Below are positions 27,622-35,647 of a stretch of DNA of 64,000 bases, piece by piece. The notes under the pieces were generated by a model, which searched no databases, was not told the origin of the DNA, and saw only the letters and a list, made by a program, of their open reading frames with translations. The position numbers and the translations under genes are program-made. Each line of letters starts with the position of its first letter. Within the stretch, counting starts at the first letter, position 1. The DNA is from Zetaproteobacteria bacterium CG06_land_8_20_14_3_00_59_53 (GTDB taxonomy: Bacteria > Pseudomonadota > Zetaproteobacteria > Mariprofundales > Mariprofundaceae): assembly GCA_002779605.1 (NCBI GenBank), contig PEWE01000002.1, positions 239,833-303,832 on the forward strand. Reading direction: 5' to 3'.

Positions 27622-27650
27622 TTGACGGCTGACAGGCCATCGGCAACACT
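27622..27650 (+). promoter_or_regulatory. Candidate promoter of alr
   Basis: TTGACG (27622-27627), 17-base spacer, AACACT (27645-27650; three of six matches to TATAAT). The start codon is 7 bases after the -10 element and no ribosome site is visible, so transcription would begin close to the ATG. Confidence 0.35.
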
Positions 27651-27657
27651 ACAGCTC

Positions 27658-28737
27658 ATGAGCCGTCCAGTCGTTGCCTACATCCACCTTGCCAACCTGC
27701 GCCACAATTACCGCCTGCTGAACAGGTTGGCTGCCGGTGCGCAGGTGATGTCTGTTATCAAGGCCGACGCCTATGGCCATGGTCTGCGTCTTGTAGCCCC
27801 TGCCCTGCAGAAGGAAGGCTGTCATAGCTTTGCGGTAACCAACGCAGAAGAAGGAGCCGTGCTGCGCGGCATCATCGGCCGGGGATCTGCCATCACCCTG
27901 CTATCCGGCATTTTCGATCAGGAGGGTGCGGCACTTTGCTGCCTGCAGCATCTGACCCCGGCACTCACTGAACACGGGCAGGTGAAACTGCTGCACGAAG
28001 CCGGCTTTCACGGTCAGGCATGGATCAAGGTGGACACCGGCATGAACCGCCTGGGTACACAGGATGTACCCGGACTGTACGACGCATGCAAAACCGCCGG
28101 CATCGGTATCGCCGGACTGATGAGCCATCTGGCCTGCGCCGATGAGCCGGAGCATGCATTGAATGCGGTGCAGGTGGAGCGATTCGAGCGCATCGCCGCA
28201 AGCCTTCCTGCTGATACCCCTAAGTCCCTGCTCAATAGTGCCGGGTTGATCAGCATCGGCAGACGCACCACCTATGATGTCGTACGACCCGGCATCGCAC
28301 TTTACGGCGCCGAACCTGTCGCTTCGATGCCGATCGGCCTGAAACCGGTGATGAGCTTCTGCGGCAGCGTGATCCAGCTGCGCGACATCCCGGCCGGTGA
28401 ATCTGTTTCCTACGGAGCGAGCTTTATCACAAGCAAGCCCGTACGCATCGCCACCATATCCACTGGCTACGCGGACGGCCTGCCGAGGCTGCTCTCCAAT
28501 CAGGGTCTGACGGCCTGCGTCGGGACCAGCGGAACTGCTATACTGCCCATCGTGGGACGCGTATGCATGGATTACTGCCTGCTCGATGCCAGCGGCTGCG
28601 ATATCGAAACCGGAATGCAAGTGGAATTCTGGGGTGAGCATGTGTCCGCTGCCAAAGTCGCGGAACAGGTCGGCAGCATCGCGTACGAACTATTCACCGG
28701 CATAAGCTCCCGGGTTCCAAGGCAAGCCATCGAATGA
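27658..28737 (+). CDS. alr: Alanine racemase
   Basis: PLP enzyme converting L- to D-alanine for peptidoglycan. It is 359 residues, the normal length. The PLP lysine lies in VIKADAYGHG (Lys35); IKVDTGMNRLG, the catalytic-Tyr region ESVSYGASF, the GYADGLPR motif and VGRVCMDYCLLD follow. The ATG at 27658 (MSRPVVAYIHLANLRHNYRLL) gives the family N-terminus; an upstream TTG at 27622 would read through the putative promoter. The stop overlaps mlaE as ATGA, so cell-wall precursor and lipid-transport genes are co-translated. Confidence 0.96.
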   Translation: MSRPVVAYIHLANLRHNYRLLNRLAAGAQVMSVIKADAYGHGLRLVAPALQKEGCHSFAVTNAEEGAVLRGIIGRGSAITLLSGIFDQEGAALCCLQHLTPALTEHGQVKLLHEAGFHGQAWIKVDTGMNRLGTQDVPGLYDACKTAGIGIAGLMSHLACADEPEHALNAVQVERFERIAASLPADTPKSLLNSAGLISIGRRTTYDVVRPGIALYGAEPVASMPIGLKPVMSFCGSVIQLRDIPAGESVSYGASFITSKPVRIATISTGYADGLPRLLSNQGLTACVGTSGTAILPIVGRVCMDYCLLDASGCDIETGMQVEFWGEHVSAAKVAEQVGSIAYELFTGISSRVPRQAIE

Positions 28738-29504
28738 AATGGATTGCCAGCATCGGCGCCGGGGTTGAGTCCATCTTCAGCCACACCGGATCATATACGC
28801 TGATGCTGCTGCAACTGTTGCGCAAACTGGGCAGTCGCCCGTGGTATGCCCGTCAACTGATCGCACAGGCCGAACAGGTGGGTGTGCAATCACTGCCGGT
28901 GGTCCTGCTCACCGCGCTGTTCACCGGCATGGTGCTGGCGCTGCAATCCTATATCGTGTTCCACCGCTTTGCCGCCGAAAGCCTGACAGGACTGGTGGTC
29001 TCCATGTCGCTGGTCCGCGAACTCGGACCCGTGCTGGTCGGGCTGATGGTCGCAGGCCGCGTCGGCGCATCCTTCGCCGCCGAACTCGGCACCATGCGCG
29101 TCACCGAGCAGATCGATGCCTTGTGGACGCTGTCCACCGACCCCTTCCGGTATCTAGTCACGCCGCGCGTGCTGGCCGTGACCCTGATGCTGCCCCTGCT
29201 CACCATCATCGCCGACTACATCGGCATCTACGGCGGCTATGCCATCAGCGTTTACGTGCTGGATCAGAATCCGGTCGTGTATGTTGAAAACACCACGGTC
29301 TATATGGAGCTGGAGGATTTCTATTCCGGCCTGATCAAGGCGGCATTCTTCGGCATGCTGATCGGGGTGATCGGCTGCACGGAGGGCTTCAACTGCAAGG
29401 GCGGCGCCGCAGGCGTTGGCACAGCCACCACGCACGCAGTGGTCATCTCCTGCATGAGTATTCTGGTGTCCGATTATTTCCTGACCGCGTGGCTGTTCGG
29501 ATGA
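28734..29504 (+). CDS. mlaE: MlaE-type lipid ABC transporter permease
   Basis: A 256-residue permease of the Mla/Mce phospholipid transporter, which maintains outer-membrane lipid asymmetry. The signature region SLVRELGPVLVGLMVAGRVG and AAELGTMRVTEQIDAL identify it. There are about five membrane segments. The ATG overlaps the alr stop and the TGA overlaps mlaF as ATGA. The canonical mlaC and mlaB partners are not in this cluster. Confidence 0.94.
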   Translation: MKWIASIGAGVESIFSHTGSYTLMLLQLLRKLGSRPWYARQLIAQAEQVGVQSLPVVLLTALFTGMVLALQSYIVFHRFAAESLTGLVVSMSLVRELGPVLVGLMVAGRVGASFAAELGTMRVTEQIDALWTLSTDPFRYLVTPRVLAVTLMLPLLTIIADYIGIYGGYAISVYVLDQNPVVYVENTTVYMELEDFYSGLIKAAFFGMLIGVIGCTEGFNCKGGAAGVGTATTHAVVISCMSILVSDYFLTAWLFG

Positions 29505-30310
29505 GTGCGACAAACAAACCCTCCCTGCCGCGCATCAGCATCCGCGGGCTGAGCAAGAGCTTTAACGGCAACATCGTGCTTGAGGATGTCGATCTGGACA
29601 TCATGCCGGGCGATTCGACCACGGTGATCGGCATGTCGGGTACCGGTAAGAGCGTGCTGATCAAATGTGTGCTCGGCCTGCTCAGACCGGATGCCGGAGA
29701 GATCCTTGTCGATGGAGAGAACTGGCTGGCTCTCCCGGAGCAGGAGCATCTGCAGCGCATGCGGCGCATCGGTATGCTGTTTCAGGGGGCCGCCCTGTTC
29801 GATTCGCTGAAGGTCTGGGAAAACGTCGCCTTCGCCCTGCTACGCCAGAACGTCCCGAAAAAGCAGGCGCATGAACGCGCCCATGAAGTGCTGGAGTGGG
29901 TCGGGCTGCACGATGTCGGCGACCTGATGCCCTCGGAGCTTTCCGGCGGTATGGCCAAGCGCGTGGGCCTGGCGCGCACCATCTGCCATAAGCCGGATAT
30001 CGTGTTCTTCGATGAACCGACCACCGGGCTGGACCCGATCATGTCGGATGTCATTAACCGCTTGATTGTGCGTCTGCACAAGGGTTCGGGTACCACCATG
30101 CTGAGCATCACACACGATCTGAGGAGTGCAGAGATGATCAGCGACCACATCGCCCTGCTCTGCCACGGGCGCATCCATAGAATAATCCGCGCCAATGAAC
30201 TAACCTCGGATCAGGATCCGATGCTCCGGCAGTTTGTTGAAGGTCGGGCCAGCGGACCGATCAATTGCAGCCCTTGGGGAAAGAAGATAGAGGAGGTCAT
30301 CGATCGATGA
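29501..30310 (+). CDS. mlaF: Mla lipid ABC transporter ATPase
   Basis: A 269-residue ABC ATPase energising the MlaE permease. Walker A GMSGTGKS, Q loop, signature LSGGMAKRVGLAR, Walker B DIVFFDEPTTGLD and the switch His in SITHDLRS are intact. It starts at the ATG at 29501, which overlaps the mlaE stop by 4 bases; an upstream in-frame GTG at 29489 is less likely. It overlaps mlaD as ATGA. Confidence 0.94.
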   Translation: MSATNKPSLPRISIRGLSKSFNGNIVLEDVDLDIMPGDSTTVIGMSGTGKSVLIKCVLGLLRPDAGEILVDGENWLALPEQEHLQRMRRIGMLFQGAALFDSLKVWENVAFALLRQNVPKKQAHERAHEVLEWVGLHDVGDLMPSELSGGMAKRVGLARTICHKPDIVFFDEPTTGLDPIMSDVINRLIVRLHKGSGTTMLSITHDLRSAEMISDHIALLCHGRIHRIIRANELTSDQDPMLRQFVEGRASGPINCSPWGKKIEEVIDR

Positions 30311-31215
30311 ATGCACAAGCACGGCTGGGAGCCTTTGTATTGCTTGCCTTTATCCTGCTCGGCTTTGCCACGCAGAAGGTCGGCGACTTCAACCTTTTCA
30401 AACAGGAGACCCATCTTGTGGAGGCAGAATTCGATGACCTGATGGGTCTGGATATGCAATCGCCGGTGCGTATGGCCGGGGTGAAGATCGGCGTGGTGCA
30501 GAATATCTTCCTGCGCAACAATAAGGCGATCGTCACCATTGCACTGAATCCGGACGTCCGACTGCCAGCCTCCACACGCGCCTCCATCATCGGACGGGGT
30601 CTGGTGGGGGAAAAGAATCTCGCCCTTACCGCCCGCAGCGGCGACACCGAATGGCTCCCTGATGGGGCGGTGATCCCTTCCGATCCGGCCGGCGATATCA
30701 ACACCTTCATCGCCAAGGCGACCGGCATCACCGATGACATCAAGACGCTGACCGATTCGCTGACCGATGTGCAAAGCGACAAGGGCCACGAATCCTTTCA
30801 ACAGGTCATCGCCAACATCAATGCAGCGGCTCAGGAACTGGCCCTGATGGTCAGGGAAAACCGCACACAGATCAGGGAAGTGACCGCTTCCATGCAACGC
30901 ATCCTCGGCAATCTGGAAAAGGAACTACCTAAAACCACCCGCGCCGGACGCGAGTTCTTCGAGCAGGGCAGGCAGGTTTCCGGGCAGCTGAACGACACGC
31001 TGGTGGAAAACAGGGAGAACATCTATCGCACCCTGTTCGAACTGCGCAAGGCATCGGAAAACCTCGAAGCCTTTTCCGACGATATCCGCAGAAACCCGTG
31101 GAAGCTGATGAAGGAAAAGCCCGAAGTGAAAGCCAGCAAGCAGGCCGAAAAGGAAAAAATGGAAGAGATGCTGATGACCACAGGCAGGATGGGCCTTGCT
31201 CCGGCAAACAGGTAA
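30307..31215 (+). CDS. mlaD: MlaD/MCE-domain lipid-binding protein
   Basis: A 302-residue protein with one N-terminal membrane anchor (about 7-27) and one MCE domain (about 38-115: GLDMQSPVRMAGVKIGVVQNI, IIGRGLVGEKNLAL). A long C-terminal helical region (about 140-300) is much longer than in E. coli MlaD (183 residues). The MCE hexamer would bind phospholipid on the periplasmic face of MlaE. The ATG at 30307 has an AGGAGG site and overlaps the mlaF stop. The extended helices recall MCE proteins that form periplasm-spanning needles, but that is inference. Confidence 0.9.
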   Translation: MNAQARLGAFVLLAFILLGFATQKVGDFNLFKQETHLVEAEFDDLMGLDMQSPVRMAGVKIGVVQNIFLRNNKAIVTIALNPDVRLPASTRASIIGRGLVGEKNLALTARSGDTEWLPDGAVIPSDPAGDINTFIAKATGITDDIKTLTDSLTDVQSDKGHESFQQVIANINAAAQELALMVRENRTQIREVTASMQRILGNLEKELPKTTRAGREFFEQGRQVSGQLNDTLVENRENIYRTLFELRKASENLEAFSDDIRRNPWKLMKEKPEVKASKQAEKEKMEEMLMTTGRMGLAPANR

Positions 31216-31930
31216 TGGGTGTCTGTCCATTCTGCTGTTACTGCTAGTCACGACCGGCAGCCAGGCCGGGACCTATTTCGAATCAGCCCAGCAATATCTG
31301 AACGCCGGTCAGGAAACCGAAGCCAGACGCGCGCTTGAACTGGAGTTGTCCTACCGGCCGGACAATCTTGAGGCCCGCTACGATCTGGCCGTGCTGCTTG
31401 AACGCATCGGGCACGAGGACAGCGCCACCGAATTATACCGCGAAAACATCAGGCGGGGACATCACCTGCCGAGCGTGGTCAACCTGAGCGCATGGCTGAA
31501 AACGCACGGGCAGATAGAACAGGCCTATGACCTGCTGCAACAAGCCACACAGGACTTCCACGACGAGGCTGTCCCTTGGTACCTGCTTGCTGACATGGTC
31601 GAGCAGGCCGGAAACAACAAGCAGGCATACGAGCTCTATCAGAAGGCACTCAAGGCCGACGAGAAAAACGCCTACGCTAATCTGCGCTTCGCCCGTTTTC
31701 TGGCGGCCACAAAGCATCCGGATGCAGCCGTCGCACAGGCTGAAAAGGCCGTCAGCCTGCTGCCATCCTGCGCACCCTGCCTGAAGCTGGCCGGCGATAT
31801 CTTTGATCAGACCAAAAACCATGCAGGGGCACTTGCGCTCTGGCAGAGAAGCATCGCCATCCAGCCGGACCGGGCCCTGCGGCAGAAGATACTTCGTGCC
31901 CAGAACTCCGGCGGAAAGACCCGGCCATGA
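31196..31930 (+). CDS. Secreted TPR-repeat protein
   Basis: A 244-residue protein with a signal peptide (hydrophobic LSILLLLLVTTGSQAG) and about five tetratricopeptide repeats (AQQYLNAGQETEARRALELE, YELYQKALKADEKNAYANLR and others). It is probably periplasmic and a protein-interaction scaffold. The TTG start at 31196 overlaps the mlaD end by 20 bases; no in-frame ATG precedes the signal sequence. It sits between the Mla genes and the amino-acid ligase/peptidase pair, and its stop overlaps the next ATG. Confidence 0.75.
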   Translation: MLRQTGNGCLSILLLLLVTTGSQAGTYFESAQQYLNAGQETEARRALELELSYRPDNLEARYDLAVLLERIGHEDSATELYRENIRRGHHLPSVVNLSAWLKTHGQIEQAYDLLQQATQDFHDEAVPWYLLADMVEQAGNNKQAYELYQKALKADEKNAYANLRFARFLAATKHPDAAVAQAEKAVSLLPSCAPCLKLAGDIFDQTKNHAGALALWQRSIAIQPDRALRQKILRAQNSGGKTRP

Positions 31931-33066
31931 AAGCCCCCCTACCCTTCAACAACTCCCTGCCCGGCACGCTGGGCGTGGAAATGGAGTGGATCACCGTCGG
32001 TCTTGAAGACGGGGCTCAGGTTTCTGCTGCGCCGCAGTTACTTTCTGCTATTGAACCCACGCCGCGCATCAAGCCCGAACTTTTCACCTCCACTGTGGAA
32101 ATCAACACCGCCATCCATCAGTCGAGCCTTACCTGTATTCAGGAACTGACGGCTCTGCACAACCGGGTGAATCTGCTGCTTGAACGGCAGCAGGCCGCAC
32201 TGCTGTCATCCGGTACACACCCTTTCTCGCGCTGGCAGGACCAGCAGGTCAGCGACGACCCGCGCTACCATCGCCTGATGCAGCGTCTGTGCTGGACGGC
32301 CCGCCGCTTCAACATCTTCGGCATCCATGTTCATGTCGGCATGCCCGATGGCGATACCTGCATCGCCACGATGAACCGGCTGCTACCGGTCATGCCGATT
32401 TTTCTGGCCATCTCCGCCAATTCCCCGTTCTGGTGCGGACAGGATACCGGCCTGTGCTCCACACGCCTGAAGGTCTTCGAAGGCCTGAGTCAGGGCGGTA
32501 TGCCCTTCTATTTCGAGGACTGGCGCGATTTCGCCGATTGTGCCGGGAGGCTGATGCATACCGGCAGCATCGATTCGGTGCGCGATATCTGGTGGGAAAT
32601 GCGACCGCATCCGGATTTCGGCACACTGGAAATACGCATCGGGGATATGCCGGCGACCCGGGCCGATACCCTGGCCTACATCGCCTATGTGCGCGCCGAG
32701 GTGATGGCTGCGGCCAACGCTGACATATCAGGCTATCGACGGGTACATCCTTCGCTGATCCGTGAGAACCGCTGGCGCGCCTGCCGCTACGGCATGCAGG
32801 CGGAATTGATCGACCCGGATGGCGAGAAGGTCGTGCCGGTGCTCGAACTGCTCGGCTCCAGGCTTGAGATGCTGGGTAAAAGCGGCGCGGATGCAGCGGA
32901 TGTGGCCATTGTCTGTCGCGGACTGGCTGCATGGCGCAAGCATGGTGACGGAGCCCGGCGCCAGAGGATATTGCAGCAGGACATCCCCGAATGGAAAGAT
33001 AGGGTTCGCATCATGCGCGAAGATGATGGATGGCAATCGATGGGCACGGGAAACAAGACGACATGA
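31927..33066 (+). CDS. GCS2/YbdK-family carboxylate-amine ligase
   Basis: A 379-residue member of the glutamate-cysteine ligase 2 family (YbdK-like). It starts PGTLGVEMEWITV with the metal-binding Glu residues, then FTSTVEINTAIHQ, FNIFGIHVHVGMPDGD, ISANSPFWCG, and GTLEIRIGDMPATRADTLAY. These enzymes form gamma-glutamyl or related amide bonds with ATP. The ATG overlaps the TPR stop as ATGA. The following gene is an M20 peptidase, also overlapped, which suggests that the pair makes and hydrolyses the same amide. The true substrate is unknown; glutathione synthesis is only one option. Confidence 0.85.
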   Translation: MKAPLPFNNSLPGTLGVEMEWITVGLEDGAQVSAAPQLLSAIEPTPRIKPELFTSTVEINTAIHQSSLTCIQELTALHNRVNLLLERQQAALLSSGTHPFSRWQDQQVSDDPRYHRLMQRLCWTARRFNIFGIHVHVGMPDGDTCIATMNRLLPVMPIFLAISANSPFWCGQDTGLCSTRLKVFEGLSQGGMPFYFEDWRDFADCAGRLMHTGSIDSVRDIWWEMRPHPDFGTLEIRIGDMPATRADTLAYIAYVRAEVMAAANADISGYRRVHPSLIRENRWRACRYGMQAELIDPDGEKVVPVLELLGSRLEMLGKSGADAADVAIVCRGLAAWRKHGDGARRQRILQQDIPEWKDRVRIMREDDGWQSMGTGNKTT

Positions 33067-34238
33067 ACAGCCTGCAATTGATGGCGGATGTGGATGCCGT
33101 GCTGCCGGAAGCCGTGCGCATCCGGCGCTTTCTGCACCAGCATCCCGAGCTTTCCGGCTCCGAGGCGAACACCTCGCAACTGGTAGCATCTGCCTGCAGG
33201 GATATGGGTCTTGAGGTGCGGGAAGGCATTGCAGGCCACGGTGTTCTAGCCACGCTGTGTGTGGATACCAAGCTTCCGTGGATCGCGCTGCGTGGCGATA
33301 TGGATGCCCTGCCTATTCAGGATGGAAAACAGCAAGCCTATGCATCGCGTATCGCATCGGTCTCCCATGCCTGCGGTCACGATGCCCATACTGCCATCCT
33401 GCTGGGCGCAGCATCGGTGTTGAGCAAGCTGCGGGAATCCGTTTCGACGAATGTCGCTTTCGTATTCCAACCGGCCGAAGAAACCTGTGTGGGTGCCGCG
33501 GGCATGTTGCGCGAGCAGTTGTTCGGCGATATCCGCCCGCAAAGGATTTATGCGCTGCACGTCTCCCCCTACCTGCCGGCAGGCAGCATAGGCTTGCGCG
33601 AGGGAGCCATGTGTGCGGCAGCCGATATGTTCGATGTCGAGTTGCATGGTCGCGGCGGGCATGCCGCAAGACCGCACGAATGCATCGATGTAGTGCTGCT
33701 GGCAAGTCAGGTCATTCAGGCCCTGCACCAGATCGTCGGACGACGGGTGAACCCGTTGCATCCGGCGGTGTTGACGATCGGCCAGATCCACGGAGGACAT
33801 GCGGCCAATGTGATTCCCGATCATATCTCGTTTTCGGGCACCTTCCGCAGCCTGCATCCTGATGCACACGAGGAGATCCGTTCGCGCATGGATCACATCA
33901 TCCGGCAGACTGCGGAAGCCTGGGGAGCCACAGCGCGCTTCACGCTGCGTCATGCCACTCCGGTACTCACCAATGATGCAAAGCTACTGGCACGTGCTCG
34001 AAGCACCTTCTCGACCCTGCTGCCGGACGCACCGCTGATAGATATTGAAGAACCGTCGATGGGAGGCGAGGATTTCGCTGAATTCCTGCGCGATATTCCC
34101 GGATGTCTGTTCAGACTGGGCACAGGAGGCAGCCCGGAGACCCGCTACCCGTTGCATCATCCGAACTTCGATATCGAGGAGTCCGCCATGCGCTCCGGCA
34201 TCGCCGCCCTGGTCGCACTGGTATTGGATAAGGGCTGA
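33063..34238 (+). CDS. M20-family amidohydrolase/peptidase
   Basis: A 391-residue dizinc amidohydrolase of the M20D type (hippurate hydrolase/IAA-amino-acid hydrolase-like). IRRFLHQHPELSG, LRGDMDALPI, HACGHDAHTAILLGAA, FQPAEETCVGAAGM and EPSMGGEDFAEFL carry the metal ligands. There is no signal peptide. The ATG at 33063 overlaps the stop of the GCS2 ligase gene. It is the last gene of the alr-mla operon; a hairpin lies 20 bases downstream, but its U-tract faces the other strand. Confidence 0.9.
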   Translation: MNSLQLMADVDAVLPEAVRIRRFLHQHPELSGSEANTSQLVASACRDMGLEVREGIAGHGVLATLCVDTKLPWIALRGDMDALPIQDGKQQAYASRIASVSHACGHDAHTAILLGAASVLSKLRESVSTNVAFVFQPAEETCVGAAGMLREQLFGDIRPQRIYALHVSPYLPAGSIGLREGAMCAAADMFDVELHGRGGHAARPHECIDVVLLASQVIQALHQIVGRRVNPLHPAVLTIGQIHGGHAANVIPDHISFSGTFRSLHPDAHEEIRSRMDHIIRQTAEAWGATARFTLRHATPVLTNDAKLLARARSTFSTLLPDAPLIDIEEPSMGGEDFAEFLRDIPGCLFRLGTGGSPETRYPLHHPNFDIEESAMRSGIAALVALVLDKG

Positions 34239-34248
34239 AGTACGGCAC

Positions 34249-34292
34249 AAACAAAAATGGCAGGGATAGATATCCATATCCATTCCCTGCCA
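34249..34292 (-). terminator. Hairpin with minus-strand U-tract (bidirectional terminator or sRNA end)
   Basis: TGGCAGGGA (34258-34266) pairs with TCCCTGCCA (34284-34292), and an inner GATAT/ATATC pairing shortens the loop. Only the minus strand carries a T-run after it (TTTTTGTTTG, 34257-34248). The genes on both sides are on the plus strand, so its best-fitting client would be an unannotated minus-strand RNA from 34293-34435, or it may act bidirectionally after the M20 gene. Confidence 0.55.
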
Positions 34293-34400
34293 CCTGAGTC
34301 TCCCCGCCCCAACTGTTGCAAACAAGCTGCTAACATTTACTGCGCGAATCATAGGAAGGGGAAGCGCATCGTGGGTATCCCATAAATATGGGAGAAGGCC

Positions 34401-34429
34401 TTGAACAACAGAATGAATGCCCCTATACA
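34401..34429 (+). promoter_or_regulatory. Sigma-70-type promoter of fxsA, probably leaderless
   Basis: TTGAAC (34401-34406), 17-base spacer, TATACA (34424-34429). The fxsA ATG begins 7 bases after the -10 element, exactly where transcription is expected to start, and no ribosome site is present. Confidence 0.65.
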
Positions 34430-34435
34430 TAGCCC

Positions 34436-34855
34436 ATGCTGAAAATTCTATTCGCCCTGTTTATTCTTGTTCCGCTTGCCGAACTCTATGTTCTTATCGA
34501 GGTCGGCAACGGAATCGGTGGCTTGAACACCATTGCGCTTTGCCTGCTGACTGCCGCCATCGGCGGTTTTCTGATCCGCTGGCAGGGTATGAGTACCCTG
34601 ATCGATGCACAAAAACGCCTGGCGCATGGAGAAATCCCTGCCGAACACGGTTTTCACGGTATGATGATCGCGCTGGCCGGTATCCTGCTGTTCACGCCGG
34701 GATTCATCACCGATACGCTAGGCTTCCTGTTGCTTCTGCCACCACTTAGAAGCCTGATCATCAATCGCCTGCTTCCGGTACATCAGATCAACGGCGGCGG
34801 GAGATCGGACATCATCGATGCGGAGATCATCCATGAGGACAAACACATCCGCTGA
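34436..34855 (+). CDS. fxsA: FxsA family membrane protein
   Basis: A 139-residue FxsA-like protein with three or four membrane helices (residues 2-25, 29-49, 76-100). The conserved IEVGNGIGGLNTI, RWQGMSTLIDAQKRLA and PGFITDTLGFLLLLPPLR are visible. E. coli FxsA overexpression relieves exclusion of phage T7 by the F plasmid; the normal role is unknown. There is no ribosome site before the ATG, consistent with the leaderless promoter. It is transcribed in the same direction as the Bax inhibitor-1 gene 63 bases on. Confidence 0.88.
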   Translation: MLKILFALFILVPLAELYVLIEVGNGIGGLNTIALCLLTAAIGGFLIRWQGMSTLIDAQKRLAHGEIPAEHGFHGMMIALAGILLFTPGFITDTLGFLLLLPPLRSLIINRLLPVHQINGGGRSDIIDAEIIHEDKHIR

Positions 34856-34862
34856 TCTCTGC

Positions 34863-34890
34863 TTGACCGGCGGGCCGGATTCCCTACATT
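34863..34890 (+). promoter_or_regulatory. Candidate sigma-70 promoter of the Bax inhibitor-1 family gene
   Basis: TTGACC (34863-34868), 16-base spacer, TACATT (34885-34890), followed by a short leader containing a perfect AAGGAGG site before the ATG at 34919. Confidence 0.55.
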
Positions 34891-34918
34891 GCATGACACC
34901 TAATTCAAGGAGGAATTC

Positions 34919-35578
34919 ATGAACCAGATCAGTATGACATCCACAAGCCTGGTCGATTCGCGCATCGCCTTTCTCGGCAAGACCTACGGCATGCTCGCCC
35001 TGTGCATTGCTGCCGGAAGCATCGGCGCCTACTTGTCCATGGGGCTTGCCTTCCCCTACGAACACCCCTTCATGATGCTGTTCATCATGATCGGCGGCAT
35101 CTTTGCCGTACAGGCCGTGCGCCATGTGCAGGGACTGAATCTTGCCGCCCTGCTGGGCTTCGGTGGCATCACCGGCATGGCGATCGCGCCGCTGGTCGGC
35201 TTGGTCGCAGCCGAATCACCGATGCTGGTCACGCAAGCCTTTCTGACAACGGCTGCGGCCTTTGTATCGCTGACCGCCTACACCTTCATCTCGCGCCGTG
35301 ATTTCTCCTTCCTGAAGGGTTTTGTGTGGACCGGACTGATCGCCATGATCGTGCTCGGGCTTTCCAACTACTTCTTCTTCGCATCCCCTTTGCTGGCACT
35401 GAGCCTGTCGGGTATCGGCGTGCTGCTGTTCTCTGCCTTCATCCTGTACGACACCTCAAGCATCCTGCGCGACTATCCGAACGAGGAATATATCGCAGCA
35501 GCACTCACCCTGTATCTCGACGTGTTCCTGCTTTTCCAGCATATTCTGAGCCTGCTCGGCATGCTGAACGACGACTGA
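34919..35578 (+). CDS. Bax inhibitor-1/YccA family membrane protein
   Basis: A 219-residue protein with seven predicted membrane helices, of the TMBIM/YccA family. The conserved signature includes LGFGGITGMAIAPL, TAYTFISRRDFSFLKG and the late acidic pair in FILYDTSSIL and YLDVFLLFQHILSLLG. Bacterial members (YccA of E. coli, BsYetJ) interact with FtsH or act as pH-sensitive calcium leaks. The ATG follows AAGGAGG. It is flanked by its own promoter and a strong terminator, so it is monocistronic. Confidence 0.9.
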   Translation: MNQISMTSTSLVDSRIAFLGKTYGMLALCIAAGSIGAYLSMGLAFPYEHPFMMLFIMIGGIFAVQAVRHVQGLNLAALLGFGGITGMAIAPLVGLVAAESPMLVTQAFLTTAAAFVSLTAYTFISRRDFSFLKGFVWTGLIAMIVLGLSNYFFFASPLLALSLSGIGVLLFSAFILYDTSSILRDYPNEEYIAAALTLYLDVFLLFQHILSLLGMLNDD

Positions 35579-35601
35579 GGACTCACTCCCTCAGGAAAAC
35601 T

Positions 35602-35630
35602 AATGGCCCGGTATGTACCGGGCCATTTTT
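35602..35630 (+). terminator. Intrinsic terminator between Bax inhibitor-1 gene and aroB
   Basis: A perfect inverted repeat, 35602-35613 with 35616-35627 (AATGGCCCGGTA and its complement), followed by TTTTT on the plus strand. On the minus strand TTAGTTTT follows the stem, so it probably terminates the convergent aroB transcript as well. Confidence 0.9.
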
Positions 35631-35647
35631 CTTCCTGCTGCGTTACG

